Below, one piece after another: positions 32,995-41,790 of a stretch of DNA of 64,000 bases; positions within the stretch are counted from its first letter, which is position 1, and the number at the start of each line of letters is the position of its first letter. The notes beneath the pieces are model-generated. The model did no database searches. It was not told the DNA's origin and saw only the letters and a list, made by a program, of their open reading frames with translations. Origin of the DNA: an uncultured Acidobacteriota bacterium (GTDB lineage: Bacteria > Acidobacteriota > Terriglobia > Terriglobales > Acidobacteriaceae); NCBI GenBank assembly GCA_903832055.1, contig CAILAC010000010.1, positions 186,001 through 250,000 on the forward strand, in the 5' to 3' direction. Both the position numbers and the translations under genes were made by a program.

Positions 32995-34710
32995 ATGTCA
33001 AATCACAAGCTGTTGCTTGGGTGCATACTCGGCATCGCCTCCTGCATCGGTCCAGCCGTCATCGCTCAAACATCCTCAGCACAAACGCAAGCCAAAGCCT
33101 CCATCCCACACCTCGAAAAAAGAGGCCAGGCGACACAACTCATCGTCGCCGGAAAGCCCTGGCTCATGCTTTCCGGTGAACTGCACAACTCGAGTCCATC
33201 GAACGCCGAATACATGCGCCCCATCTGGAAGAAGCTCGCCGACATGAATCTCAATACCGTGATCGGCGCAGCCTCCTGGGAACTGATTGAACCCGAGGAG
33301 GGGCACTTCGATTTCTCCTCGGTAGACATGCAAATCACCGAAGCTCACAAACATGGCTTGAAACTGGTCCTCATCTGGTTCGGAATCTGGAAGAGCACCT
33401 CCGGCAGCTACGCCCCCATGTGGGTCAAAACCGACCCCGCGCGGTTCCCCATGGTCCAGACATCCTCAGGCCATCAGAAGATGCCCTTCGGCGTCTCCTT
33501 CGAGGGCATCAGCGTCTTTGGCAAGGACATCCTCGCCTCCGATGCCAAAGCATTTCGCGCCCTGATGCGCCATATTCGCGCTACGGACACAGACCACACA
33601 GTCCTCATCATGCAGGTCGAAAATGAAACGGGAATGTTCGGCGACAATCGCGACCGCTCCCCGCTCGCCGAGGAGGCGTGGTCCAAACCCGTTCCTCCTG
33701 AACTGCTGAGCTATCTGGCGGATCACAAGGCCAATTTGACCCCAGCACTCTCCAGAGCATGGGGAAGCCAGGGCTTCCAAACCAAGGGAACCTGGGCGGA
33801 TGTCTTCGGTAAGGACGCTACAGCCGGAGAAATCTTCATGGCATGGCATTTTGCAAGAGCCATCGAATTCCTCACCGAGACCGGCAAATCCGAACTGGCT
33901 CTGCCCATGTACACAAACGGATGGCTGGGACCAGTCGCCAATATGATAGAGCCAGGCCAGTATCCAAGCGGCGGTCCCGTCGCAGGCATGTTAGACATCT
34001 GGCGCGCCGCTGCTCCTAAAGTGGATATGCTCAGTCCAAACCTCTACTCACCCGATTTCCAGGGAATCTGCGCCCAATACGCGCGCCCCGACAATCCCCT
34101 CTTCATCCCCGAAACCTACGTGTCGGTTCCAAACCTCTTCTGGGCCATCGGCCACCATGCTGCACTGGGCTATTCGCCCTTCGGAATCGACAACATCTCC
34201 AGTGAAGCCCTCGGTTCCGCCTATAAGACCCTCGGCGCACTTGCACCGCTCATCCTCAGCCATCAGTCGGAAGGCGAAGTCATGGCAGTCCTCCAGGGTA
34301 ATGACGCCTCGGTAAAAGAATTCGAAGACGCAACAGGACTATCGCTGAAGTTCGGCGACGTTGCTTCTGTCATGGCCCCACCCAGCGCCAAAAAGCCCGC
34401 CGAGAAATCTGACGAGAAGAAAATCCCAGCCACTGATCAGGCTCCCGTCTTCGGTCAAACAGCGAAAGATGACCGCGGATTCGCAATCGTCATTCGTACC
34501 AAACCCAATCAATTCATAATCGCAGGCTCAGGAATCCTCATCCGCTCGTCAAAAGCCAAAATCGGCACCGTAGACGAAATCCTGATCGAACGGGGCCAAC
34601 CGATTCCAGGCCGCAGGCTCAACGGCGACGAAACATTCAGCGGAAACCTCTTCACACTCGACGTAGATCAACTCGCAGTGCGCAAAATAACAACCTATTC
34701 ACTCCAATAA
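32995..34710 (+). CDS. Secreted GH35-like beta-galactosidase (DUF5597-type)
   Basis: 571 residues from the ATG at 32995, which starts a signal peptide (S-N-H-K-L-L-L-G-C-I-L-G-I-A-S-C). The (beta/alpha)8 barrel opens with G-K-P-W-L-M-L-S-G-E-L-H-N-S-S. The likely acid/base is E211 in Q-V-E-N-E-T-G and the nucleophile E373 in I-P-E-T-Y-V. A beta C-terminal domain of the DUF5597 kind follows (V-I-R-T-K-P-N-Q-F-I-I-A-G-S-G). It should remove terminal beta-galactose-like residues from plant or microbial glycans. It lies between the recR scar and the response-regulator scar. Confidence 0.85.
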   Translation: MSNHKLLLGCILGIASCIGPAVIAQTSSAQTQAKASIPHLEKRGQATQLIVAGKPWLMLSGELHNSSPSNAEYMRPIWKKLADMNLNTVIGAASWELIEPEEGHFDFSSVDMQITEAHKHGLKLVLIWFGIWKSTSGSYAPMWVKTDPARFPMVQTSSGHQKMPFGVSFEGISVFGKDILASDAKAFRALMRHIRATDTDHTVLIMQVENETGMFGDNRDRSPLAEEAWSKPVPPELLSYLADHKANLTPALSRAWGSQGFQTKGTWADVFGKDATAGEIFMAWHFARAIEFLTETGKSELALPMYTNGWLGPVANMIEPGQYPSGGPVAGMLDIWRAAAPKVDMLSPNLYSPDFQGICAQYARPDNPLFIPETYVSVPNLFWAIGHHAALGYSPFGIDNISSEALGSAYKTLGALAPLILSHQSEGEVMAVLQGNDASVKEFEDATGLSLKFGDVASVMAPPSAKKPAEKSDEKKIPATDQAPVFGQTAKDDRGFAIVIRTKPNQFIIAGSGILIRSSKAKIGTVDEILIERGQPIPGRRLNGDETFSGNLFTLDVDQLAVRKITTYSLQ

Positions 34711-34734
34711 TCCAATTAGAATCCGGGTGCCGGG

Positions 34735-34808
34735 TTCCCTGCTCCCTGGCTTCTCAGCTTCGCCAGCAAATCCGCCGTAGCCGCCAGCCCCGAGAACGGC
34801 AAATTCGT
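34735..34808 (-). pseudogene. Response-regulator deletion scar (3' end)
   Basis: On the minus strand this reads L-P-F-S-G-L-A-A-T-A-D-L-L-A-K-L-R-S. The intact receiver gene at 37114-37485 has F-S-G-Q-A-A-T-S-D-L-L and, 23 codons later, G-D-L-L-A-K-L-R-G, so the segment between the two DLL copies (69 bp) is missing. CTCAGCTTCGCCAGCAAATC is identical in both. Flanking TTCCCTGCTCCCT is also shared. The rest of the receiver is absent, and the frame runs on past the lost stop. Confidence 0.75.
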
Positions 34809-34994
34809 CGTAGATGATGTGCGATTGTTCGAAGATAACTCTTCGGATAGCCGCTCCAGGCTGTTGTCCGACTCATTTGCTGGGTGCGATGGGCCACGCT
34901 GGGTCGGAATCGGTAGCGACAAACAATAAACTGATCGCGTTCAAGATCTGGCGAACCGTATATTAACCTCTTTCCCCTCCTATACTCTAGAACC

Positions 34995-35594
34995 ATGAAC
35001 CGCTACGCCGAACCCATGGCCCGCCTCATCGAAGAGCTCAAAAAACTCCCCGGCGTCGGCACCAAATCCGCCCAGCGCTTCGCCTTCCATATCCTGCGCT
35101 CGTCAGACGAAGACGCCGCCGCCCTCGCCGACGCCGTCCGCGCTCTCAAGGCCAGCCTCCGCCTCTGCTCCATCTGCAACAACGTCACCGACATCGACCC
35201 CTGCGCCTACTGCACTAGCCCAGTCCGCAACAACCGACAGGTCTGCGTCGTCGAAGAACCCACCAGCATCGCCACCATCGAGCGCACCCGCGGCTACTCC
35301 GGCGTCTACCACGTCCTCCACGGCACCCTCTCCCCCCTCCACGGAGTAGGACCCGACCAGCTCCGCTCCCTCACCCTCCTCGCCCGCGTCGAGCGCAACG
35401 AAGTCGACGAAGTGATCCTCGCCACCAGCCCCACCCTCGAGGGCGAGGCCACTGCAAGCTGGCTCGCCACCGCCCTCCGTCAGCACAACGTAAAAATCAC
35501 CCGCATCGCCACCGGCGTCCCCGCTGGCAGCGACATCGAATACGCCGACGAAGTCACCATGTCCCGAGCCCTCGAAAACCGCAGAGACGTCTGA
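34995..35594 (+). CDS. recR: Recombination mediator RecR
   Basis: 199 residues, full length. The N-terminal helix-hairpin-helix has L-P-G-V-G-T-K-S-A-Q-R, the zinc finger is C-S-I-C...C-A-Y-C (residues 57-75), the Toprim core is V-C-V-V-E-E-P-T-S-I, and a C-terminal Walker B-like strand follows. RecR with RecO or RecF loads RecA at gaps. It lies 3.5 kb after ybaB rather than next to it; a scar of a second copy occupies the usual place (32611-32736). Confidence 0.97.
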   Translation: MNRYAEPMARLIEELKKLPGVGTKSAQRFAFHILRSSDEDAAALADAVRALKASLRLCSICNNVTDIDPCAYCTSPVRNNRQVCVVEEPTSIATIERTRGYSGVYHVLHGTLSPLHGVGPDQLRSLTLLARVERNEVDEVILATSPTLEGEATASWLATALRQHNVKITRIATGVPAGSDIEYADEVTMSRALENRRDV

Positions 35595-35795
35595 ATCGGA
35601 AAAATCTCAAGTCCCAGCCCGGCTTCAACCATATTTCTGCTACTGCTTTCACGGTCTCTTCATTTACACTGGGTCAAGCAAATCACAGCCAGGTATTTCT
35701 ATGTGCTGACCGGCATCCAAAAGCCGCGATCGCAATGGAAATTCGGTTTCGCTGGCCGTCTGCCTTGCCACTCTTGAATCCGGGGACCTATCAAT

Positions 35796-36566
35796 TTGCC
35801 TTTGCGCCTCCCGATCTCGAAGCCTTCGTCTTCCTTCACGCGCGGCATCGTGATCGCAGCCCTCGTGGCCTTGACTGGCGTAGTCGCCCCCGCAGCCCAG
35901 GCTCGCAAGCCGCTTGCCCACGGGCACTCCCGCCTTCACATACTCGCGCACGCCCTCCTCGACGTGGCTCTGCCCGACGTCGGAATCGTCCCTACTGCAG
36001 ATGATGCGCTGCCTGAAGAAGGCGAAAAATACGAAATTAAGCTCATGCACAGCCATACCGGCGATATGGTCAGCGTCGTCTATCGCATCGGCGACACCTA
36101 CGTGCCCGAAGCGCTCGACCAGCTCAATCAGTTCCTGCGTGACTCCCACAACGAAGAAGTCAATCAGTACGACCCGCGTACCTTCGATGTACTGCATACC
36201 ATGCTCGCCAAGCTCGGCAAGCCTGACGCCCCCATCGATGTCCTGTCAGGTTACCGCTCGCAGGAAACTAACGACGAACTACGCGCCAGCGGAACCACAA
36301 ACGCCGCTGAACACTCCCAGCACATCGTCGCCAAAGCCGTTGATCTCCGCGTTCCCGGTGTCCCCGCCCCCCTGCTGAGAGACGCAGCTCTCTCGCTCAA
36401 CGCCGGCGGAGTCGGCTACTACCCCAAAAGCCAGTTTGTGCATGTCGATGTAGGCCCGGTCAGAAAGTGGACCTATTCAGCCTCCCATGCCCACCGGCAC
36501 GCCCATCGCGCCCATCACTCCCAACGCAGCACTCGGTCCCACTCCCGGCACGCGCACAAGGCATAA
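35796..36566 (+). CDS. Exported DUF882/M15-like peptidoglycan peptidase
   Basis: 256 residues. A signal peptide (helix about residues 15-35, A-Q-A) precedes a DUF882 (YcbK-like) domain with an M15 metallopeptidase fold. Zinc ligands are in E-H-S-Q-H-I-V-A-K-A-V-D-L-R and F-V-H-V-D-V-G-P-V-R-K-W. L-S-G-Y-R-S-Q-E-T-N is also conserved. It probably trims cell wall cross-links in the periplasm. The last 35 residues are His/Ser/Arg-rich (H-A-H-R-H-A-H-R-A-H-H), unusual for the family. Confidence 0.85.
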   Translation: MPLRLPISKPSSSFTRGIVIAALVALTGVVAPAAQARKPLAHGHSRLHILAHALLDVALPDVGIVPTADDALPEEGEKYEIKLMHSHTGDMVSVVYRIGDTYVPEALDQLNQFLRDSHNEEVNQYDPRTFDVLHTMLAKLGKPDAPIDVLSGYRSQETNDELRASGTTNAAEHSQHIVAKAVDLRVPGVPAPLLRDAALSLNAGGVGYYPKSQFVHVDVGPVRKWTYSASHAHRHAHRAHHSQRSTRSHSRHAHKA

Positions 36567-36609
36567 AAGCAACCGCGTAACACCTGCACCCGGCCAATCC
36601 CGCTGGCCC

Positions 36610-36978
36610 CTAAGGAATATCCGTAATCAGGTCGCAATAACTGTACGAGTTATCCTGCAGGCCCGGTTCGGCTGCTGTGTGAATCAATCGGTAGAAGCTC
36701 TCAGGACTTCCTGGATTCTTCGGATCGTGAATATGCACGATCCGCTTCGCCATATCGCGTTCATTCCCCTTGTAGCAATAGTACTTAGTCCCGACATAGG
36801 TCCCCGAAAGCGGCTTCTTGTTCACGATCCCGTAGACTCCAAAACTAAGGTCATAGTTATACGCCTTGTCATGCAGATAGTCTGAGATTGGGTAACCGCT
36901 GGCGAGCGGCTGTTTATTTTTGAGAGCAAGTACAAGGGTTTGGTTGACTTGACCGATTTGGCTGAAACTGACTGGCAT
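36610..36978 (-). CDS. Hypothetical protein, no family recognised
   Basis: 122 residues from the ATG at 36978; an in-frame start at 37038 would add 20. The composition is normal coding: L-H-D-K-A-Y-N-Y-D-L-S-F-G-V-Y-G-I-V-N, Y-Y-C-Y-K-G-N-E-R-D-M-A-K-R-I-V-H-I-H-D-P. There is no signal peptide, helix or motif that points to a role. Convergent with the M15-like gene. Confidence 0.6.
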   Translation of the reverse strand: MPVSFSQIGQVNQTLVLALKNKQPLASGYPISDYLHDKAYNYDLSFGVYGIVNKKPLSGTYVGTKYYCYKGNERDMAKRIVHIHDPKNPGSPESFYRLIHTAAEPGLQDNSYSYCDLITDIP

Positions 36979-37113
36979 TGGTCGCACCTCCATTGCGTTT
37001 GGGAAAACGGCCCGAATCATACCAAATCGCGCGAACACAATCCATTGCGCACAACGCCTCCACTACGGCACAGAAGGCCGCGCCTCGATTCCCTGCTCCC
37101 TCGTCCCCAGTCC

Positions 37114-37485
37114 CTAGCCCCTCAGCTTCGCCAGCAAATCCCCCGGGTGCACCGGCTTCGCGAGAATCTCAAATTCATACCCCCGCTCCCGAGCCTTCTC
37201 CAGCAGATCCGAAGTAGCCGCCTGCCCTGAAAACAGCAGAATCTTGATCGAAGGCAATATCTCCCGGATCTTGATCGCCGCGTCTATCCCGTTCAGCCCG
37301 GCCATGATCACATCCGAAATCAGCATCTCCGGCGCAAACGTCCCCGCCAGTTCAAGCGCCTTCTCGCCCGTATAGGCGACCCGCGCTTCAAAGCCGCTCT
37401 GATTGAGAATCATTGCCAACGTATCTGCAATTACACGTTCGTCATCGGCAACCAGGACCCTTGGTTTCCTTGCATTCTCCGGCAT
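37114..37485 (-). CDS. Single-domain response regulator (receiver only)
   Basis: 123 residues, one CheY-like receiver. Acidic pair D14-D15 (V-A-D-D-E), phosphoacceptor D58 (I-S-D-V-I-M), Ser in F-S-G and Lys in A-K-P are all in place. There is no output domain and no kinase next to it. A partial, deleted copy of its 3' end lies at 34735-34808. Confidence 0.93.
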   Translation of the reverse strand: MPENARKPRVLVADDERVIADTLAMILNQSGFEARVAYTGEKALELAGTFAPEMLISDVIMAGLNGIDAAIKIREILPSIKILLFSGQAATSDLLEKARERGYEFEILAKPVHPGDLLAKLRG

Positions 37486-37849
37486 AATCCTCTATCCACG
37501 CTCTTTCACTTTGGGCCCAAATCTCTAGCGTCGTTCATTATATGGGCGGCTACCTGCCATATCCGCATCGCTTCACAGACAAGTCATCTGATTGCTTTAG
37601 AAGGATGATACGCTTTGGCAAGAGATTGGCAAAGGAATTGTATTGGCAAATGCACAATGCAATACTCCTTTTCCCAACCATCCCTCGGTACCAGGTCAGA
37701 CCCACATGCCCTATTCTGAATACAGGCCCTTCGGACTCGGCAGACGCTTGCACCCGTTCATCGTCCTGCAATCCCGCTGAGATAAACTCTTTCGAACGAT
37801 TAACTTCGCCGGACTCCCAATCCGGCATTCTGCCTCTGGAGAAGCCCTG
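37486..37849. other. Intergenic stretch upstream of the ABC operon
   Basis: About 360 bases with no supported gene. It must hold the promoter of the response regulator (minus strand) and that of the ABC operon (plus strand). The section TTTGGCAAGAGATTGGCAAA then GGAATTGTATTGGCAA (near 37614-37648) has three TTGGCA copies, a possible regulator site. CTGGAGAAGCC precedes the ATG at 37850. Confidence 0.45.
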
Positions 37850-39250
37850 ATGCCCCAAGCTGCCCCCGAAAGCATCACCCCTGCTACCGACAGCCAGGTC
37901 AGCCCCATCATCCGCGCCGAGCAGATCCAGAAGTACTACGCCCAGCCCAGCCAGAACCGCATCCAGGTCATCTCGCCCACCGATCTCTCCATCGTTCCCG
38001 GCGAAATCCTCGCCCTCCTCGGCCCCTCCGGCTCCGGCAAATCAACCATGCTTCGCATGTTGAGCGGCCTCTCCAAGCCCTCGGCCGGCCAGGTCTACTG
38101 GCACGAAAAACCCATCGCCGAAGCCGAAATCAACGTCTCCATCGTCTTCCAGTCCTTCGCCCTCTTCCCCTGGCTCACCGTCCTTGAAAATGTCGAAGCA
38201 CCCCTCCAGGCCCGCGGCGTTGACCCCGAAACCCGTCGCGCTCGCTCGCTCAAAATGCTCGACACCGTCGGCCTCGACGGCTTCCAGGCCGCCTTCCCCA
38301 AAGAACTCTCCGGCGGCATGCGCCAGCGCGTCGGCTTCGCCCGCGCCCTCGTCGTCGAGCCAGAAGTCCTCTTCATGGACGAGCCCTTCAGCGCACTTGA
38401 CGTCCTCACCGCCGAAAACCTCCGCTCCGAACTCCTCGAGCTCTGGGCCAACAAAACCATGCCCACCAAGGCCGTCTTCCTCGTCACCCACAACATTGAA
38501 GAAGCCGTCCTGCTCGCCGACCGCATCATTGTCCTCGGCCGCAACCCCGGCCACATCCGGACGGACTTCAAAGTCCAGCTCGCTCACCCCCGCGACCGCA
38601 AATCTGAGCCCTTCACCAACCTCGTCGACTACATCTACAAGGTCCTCACACGTCCTGAAGTCGTCCCCGCAGCCCCCGACCAGACCACCGGCAAGCCCGT
38701 CCGCGACCAGCGCCAGATGCACTACCAGATGCTGCCCCACGCCCGCCCCGGCGGCGTCGCCGGCCTCCTCGAACTCCTCCTCGACAAAGGCGGCAAAGAC
38801 GACATCTACCGCCTCGCCGACGACCTCGCCTTTGAAATCGACGACCTCCTCCCCATCGTCGATGCCGCCCAGATCCTCGGCTTCCTCAAAATCGAAGAGG
38901 GCGACGCCGCCATCACCGATACCGGCACCGCATACGCCAACTCCGAGATCCTCCACCAAAAGGAACTCTTTCGCGCCGCCGCCACCCAAAACGTCCTCCT
39001 CCTACGCCAGATCCGTCGCGCCCTCGAAACCAAATCCGACCACAGCGTCCCCGAAGAGTTCTTCCTCGACATGCTCGACGAACAGTTCTCCGCCGATGAA
39101 TCCCAGCGCCAGGTCGAAACCGCCGTCACCTGGGGCCGCTACGCCGAACTCTTTGACTTCGACGCCTCCCGCCGCCGCTTCATCCTACCCGAAACCACCG
39201 AAGCCGACGTTTCCGAAGCAGATGCCCCCCTCCGCGAGGGTGGCGAATGA
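37850..39250 (+). CDS. ABC transporter ATPase (NitT/TauT type) with AAA-associated C-terminal domain
   Basis: 466 residues. The ATPase domain has Walker A G-P-S-G-S-G-K-S-T (58-66), Q-loop V-F-Q-S-F-A-L-F-P-W-L-T, signature L-S-G-G-M-R-Q-R-V-G and Walker B L-F-M-D-E-P-F-S-A-L-D, the NrtD/TauB/SsuB pattern. A further 200 residues make up an AAA-associated domain (E-L-L-L-D-K-G-G-K-D-D-I-Y-R-L-A-D-D-L...). It ends with GAATGA, overlapping the permease start by 4 bases, so the two are translated together. Confidence 0.92.
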   Translation: MPQAAPESITPATDSQVSPIIRAEQIQKYYAQPSQNRIQVISPTDLSIVPGEILALLGPSGSGKSTMLRMLSGLSKPSAGQVYWHEKPIAEAEINVSIVFQSFALFPWLTVLENVEAPLQARGVDPETRRARSLKMLDTVGLDGFQAAFPKELSGGMRQRVGFARALVVEPEVLFMDEPFSALDVLTAENLRSELLELWANKTMPTKAVFLVTHNIEEAVLLADRIIVLGRNPGHIRTDFKVQLAHPRDRKSEPFTNLVDYIYKVLTRPEVVPAAPDQTTGKPVRDQRQMHYQMLPHARPGGVAGLLELLLDKGGKDDIYRLADDLAFEIDDLLPIVDAAQILGFLKIEEGDAAITDTGTAYANSEILHQKELFRAAATQNVLLLRQIRRALETKSDHSVPEEFFLDMLDEQFSADESQRQVETAVTWGRYAELFDFDASRRRFILPETTEADVSEADAPLREGGE

Positions 39251-41031
39251 ACATCTCAGGCCCCCAGCATCACGGCCCTCACCAGCAGCGCCCCCAGCAC
39301 TATTTCGCCCGCTCCCTCGTCACCGTCCGTTCCTGGCCCTTTGTCATTGACGTCGGCATCGGCGCATGCCTCCTCGCGCTCTTCTTCGCCATCGTCCACA
39401 TGGGCTCCTATTGGATGGGCACGCCCATGCCCGTCATCCCCATCTCCCACTCCGTCTCGGCGCTCCCCGTTTACGCCTTTTACTCCGTCGTCCGCATCGG
39501 CATCGCCTACCTGCTTTCGCTTGTATTTGCCATCACTTACGGCTATATCGCCGCCTACAATCCCCGCGTCGAGGCATGGATGATCGGCCTCCTCGACATC
39601 CTCCAGTCCATCCCCGTCCTCAGCTTCCTCCCGCCCGTCGTCCTCGCAATGGTCGCCCTCGTACCCGGCCACCAGCTCGGCATCGAACTCGGCGTCATCC
39701 TCCTCATCTTCACCGGACAAGTATGGAACCTGGCCTTTAGTTTCTATTCCTCCCTCAAATCCATTCCCAAAGAGATGCTAGAGGCCTCCCGCATCTACCG
39801 CTACTCCCCCTGGCAGCGCTTCTGGCAGCTCGAAATGCCCAACGCCACCATCGGCCTCGTCTGGAACTCCATCGTCTCCGTCGCCGGCGGCTGGTTCGCC
39901 CTCATCGCCTGCGAAATGTTCACCATGGGCTCCCGCAACTTCCAGCTCCCCGGCCTCGGCAGCTACCTCCAGACCGCCACCGCCTCAGGAGATGTCAAAG
40001 CCCTCCTCGCCGGCATCGCCGTCGTCATCCTCATCGTCGTCGCCACCGACCAGCTCTTCTGGCGACCCCTCATCTCCTGGAGCGACAAATTCAAATTCGA
40101 ACAAGTCGAGTCCGCCGACCGCGTCACCTCGCCCATTCTTGAATTCCTCCAGCGCTCCTCCCTCCTCGGCGACCTCCCCCACAAAGTCTGGACCAGCCTC
40201 GAAGAGCCCATCTACCGCCGCATGGCCCGCACCCGCGCCTGCCGCATCGTCCAGCCCGTTGACGACGATCAGCCCATCCGCAAGAACTCCGCCGCCCTCT
40301 GGGCCCTCGCCTTCGTCGCCATCGCCGCCGTCGTCTGGGGAGCGTCCCAGGCCGTCATCATGCTCCGCGGCGTCACCTGGCCCGACGTCCGCCTGCTCCT
40401 CATGGGCGCCGGAGCCACATTCCTCCGCGTCAACGCCTCCCTGCTCATCTCTGCCCTCTGGACCATCCCCGTCGGCGTCGCCATCGGCTTCAACCCCAAG
40501 CTCGCCCGCATCGTCCAACCCCTCGCCCAGGTCCTCGCCAGCGTCCCCGCCACCGCTTTCTTCCCCATCCTGTTAATCGGATTGGTCAAAATCGGCGGCG
40601 GCCTCGGCATCGGCTCCGTCGCCCTCATGCTCCTCGGAACCCAGTGGTACGTCCTCTTCAACGTCATCGCCGGAGCCATGTCCATCCCCTCCGACCTCAA
40701 AGAAGCCGCCTCCCTCTACAAATTCACCCGCTGGCAACGCTGGACCACCCTCATCCTCCCCGGCATCTTCCCCTACCTCATCACCGGCATGGTCACCGCC
40801 TCAGGCGGCGCATGGAATGCCTCCGTCTTCGCCGAATACTCCCACCTCCAGGACCGCACCCTCGAAACCATCGGCCTCGGCGCTCAAATCCAGGAAGCCA
40901 CAGACTCAGGCCGCTTCCCCATGCTCCTCCTCGCCACCATCCTCATCTCAGTAATCGTAGTCAGCATGAACCGCTTAGTCTGGCGCCGCCTCTACCGCCT
41001 GGCCGAAACCAAATACAAACTCCTCGCCTAA
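39247..41031 (+). CDS. ABC transporter permease, two fused membrane domains
   Basis: 594 residues with two BPD_transp_1 halves in tandem (about 40-280 and 335-590). Each has an EAA-type coupling loop facing the ATPase: K-E-M-L-E-A-S-R-I-Y-R-Y-S in the first and D-L-K-E-A-A-S-L-Y-K-F-T in the second. Single-domain permeases of this class normally dimerise; here one chain supplies both halves. The substrate is likely an anion or small organic molecule of the nitrate/taurine class. No binding protein is adjacent; the nearest candidate is at 193-1197. Confidence 0.9.
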   Translation: MNISGPQHHGPHQQRPQHYFARSLVTVRSWPFVIDVGIGACLLALFFAIVHMGSYWMGTPMPVIPISHSVSALPVYAFYSVVRIGIAYLLSLVFAITYGYIAAYNPRVEAWMIGLLDILQSIPVLSFLPPVVLAMVALVPGHQLGIELGVILLIFTGQVWNLAFSFYSSLKSIPKEMLEASRIYRYSPWQRFWQLEMPNATIGLVWNSIVSVAGGWFALIACEMFTMGSRNFQLPGLGSYLQTATASGDVKALLAGIAVVILIVVATDQLFWRPLISWSDKFKFEQVESADRVTSPILEFLQRSSLLGDLPHKVWTSLEEPIYRRMARTRACRIVQPVDDDQPIRKNSAALWALAFVAIAAVVWGASQAVIMLRGVTWPDVRLLLMGAGATFLRVNASLLISALWTIPVGVAIGFNPKLARIVQPLAQVLASVPATAFFPILLIGLVKIGGGLGIGSVALMLLGTQWYVLFNVIAGAMSIPSDLKEAASLYKFTRWQRWTTLILPGIFPYLITGMVTASGGAWNASVFAEYSHLQDRTLETIGLGAQIQEATDSGRFPMLLLATILISVIVVSMNRLVWRRLYRLAETKYKLLA

Positions 41032-41054
41032 CCATCCGTTGCGGGTGCCCCCGT

Positions 41055-41158
41055 GGGTGCCCCCGGTCCCTGGCATGGGGAACGGGGATCACATAAATCC
41101 CCACCCCTGACACCAGAAGCGGTCAAAACACCAGAACGGGTGCCCCCGGTCCCTGGCA
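41055..41158. repeat. REP-like copies upstream of the second transposase
   Basis: GGGTGCCCCCGGTCCCTGGC (followed by A) occurs at 41055-41075 and 41138-41158 in the same orientation, each with GGGGA(C/A)CGGGGAT nearby. An inverted copy GGGACCGGGGGCACCC lies at 41763-41778. Confidence 0.85.
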
Positions 41159-41211
41159 CCTGGGGACCGGGGATACACTATCTCCATCAAATCTCCCTGC
41201 CGGAGCACCGC

Positions 41212-41790
41212 ATGAAAGGCCAACGTCTCCGCCTCCAACAAACCGGAGACTTCCACTTCCTCACCTTCAGCTGCTATCGACGCCTCCCCTATATGGCATC
41301 CGTTGAAGCCAGGGACTTATTCGAAGACGCCCTGGAGCGCGTGCGCACCCGCTATCTCTTCGCGGTAAGCGGCTATGTCGTCATGCCAGAACATGTACAT
41401 CTGCTGGTCAACGAACCCATGCGCGGCCTGCTGTCACGCACCGTTCAAGCTCTGAAACTTTCAGTCTCCATGCGCAGCCAGCAAAGACCCTTCTGGCAAG
41501 CGCACTATTACGATTTCAACGTCACTTCCCACGCAAAATTCGTGGAGAAACTGCGCTACATCCATCGCAATCCCGTCCGACGAGGACTCGTGGTGAAACC
41601 GGAAGAGTGGAAATGGTCAAGCTTTTGCCATTACCAGAGTGGCGTCCGTGGAACCGTCGAAGTCGAGTCGGATTGGACAGCAGCACAACGAGGCTGGCAA
41701 TTGCCCCGGTGGATGCAGAGTCGACCACCCGCCTCCCCGACCTCCCCGGTCCCCAAATGCGAGGGACCGGGGGCACCCTCCAAGGAGTGA
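41212..41790 (+). CDS. REP-associated tyrosine transposase (IS200-like), second type
   Basis: 192 residues from the ATG at 41212; the open frame upstream is REP DNA. F-H-F-L-T-F-S-C-Y-R-R is the first strand, M-P-E-H-V-H-L-L-V holds the HUH motif (near residue 65), and L-R-Y-I-H-R-N-P-V-R-R-G-L-V has the nucleophile Tyr and its helix. It belongs to a different subgroup from the transposase at 7200. Its last codons (P-K-C-E-G-P-G-A-P) are encoded by the downstream inverted REP itself. Confidence 0.9.
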   Translation: MKGQRLRLQQTGDFHFLTFSCYRRLPYMASVEARDLFEDALERVRTRYLFAVSGYVVMPEHVHLLVNEPMRGLLSRTVQALKLSVSMRSQQRPFWQAHYYDFNVTSHAKFVEKLRYIHRNPVRRGLVVKPEEWKWSSFCHYQSGVRGTVEVESDWTAAQRGWQLPRWMQSRPPASPTSPVPKCEGPGAPSKE

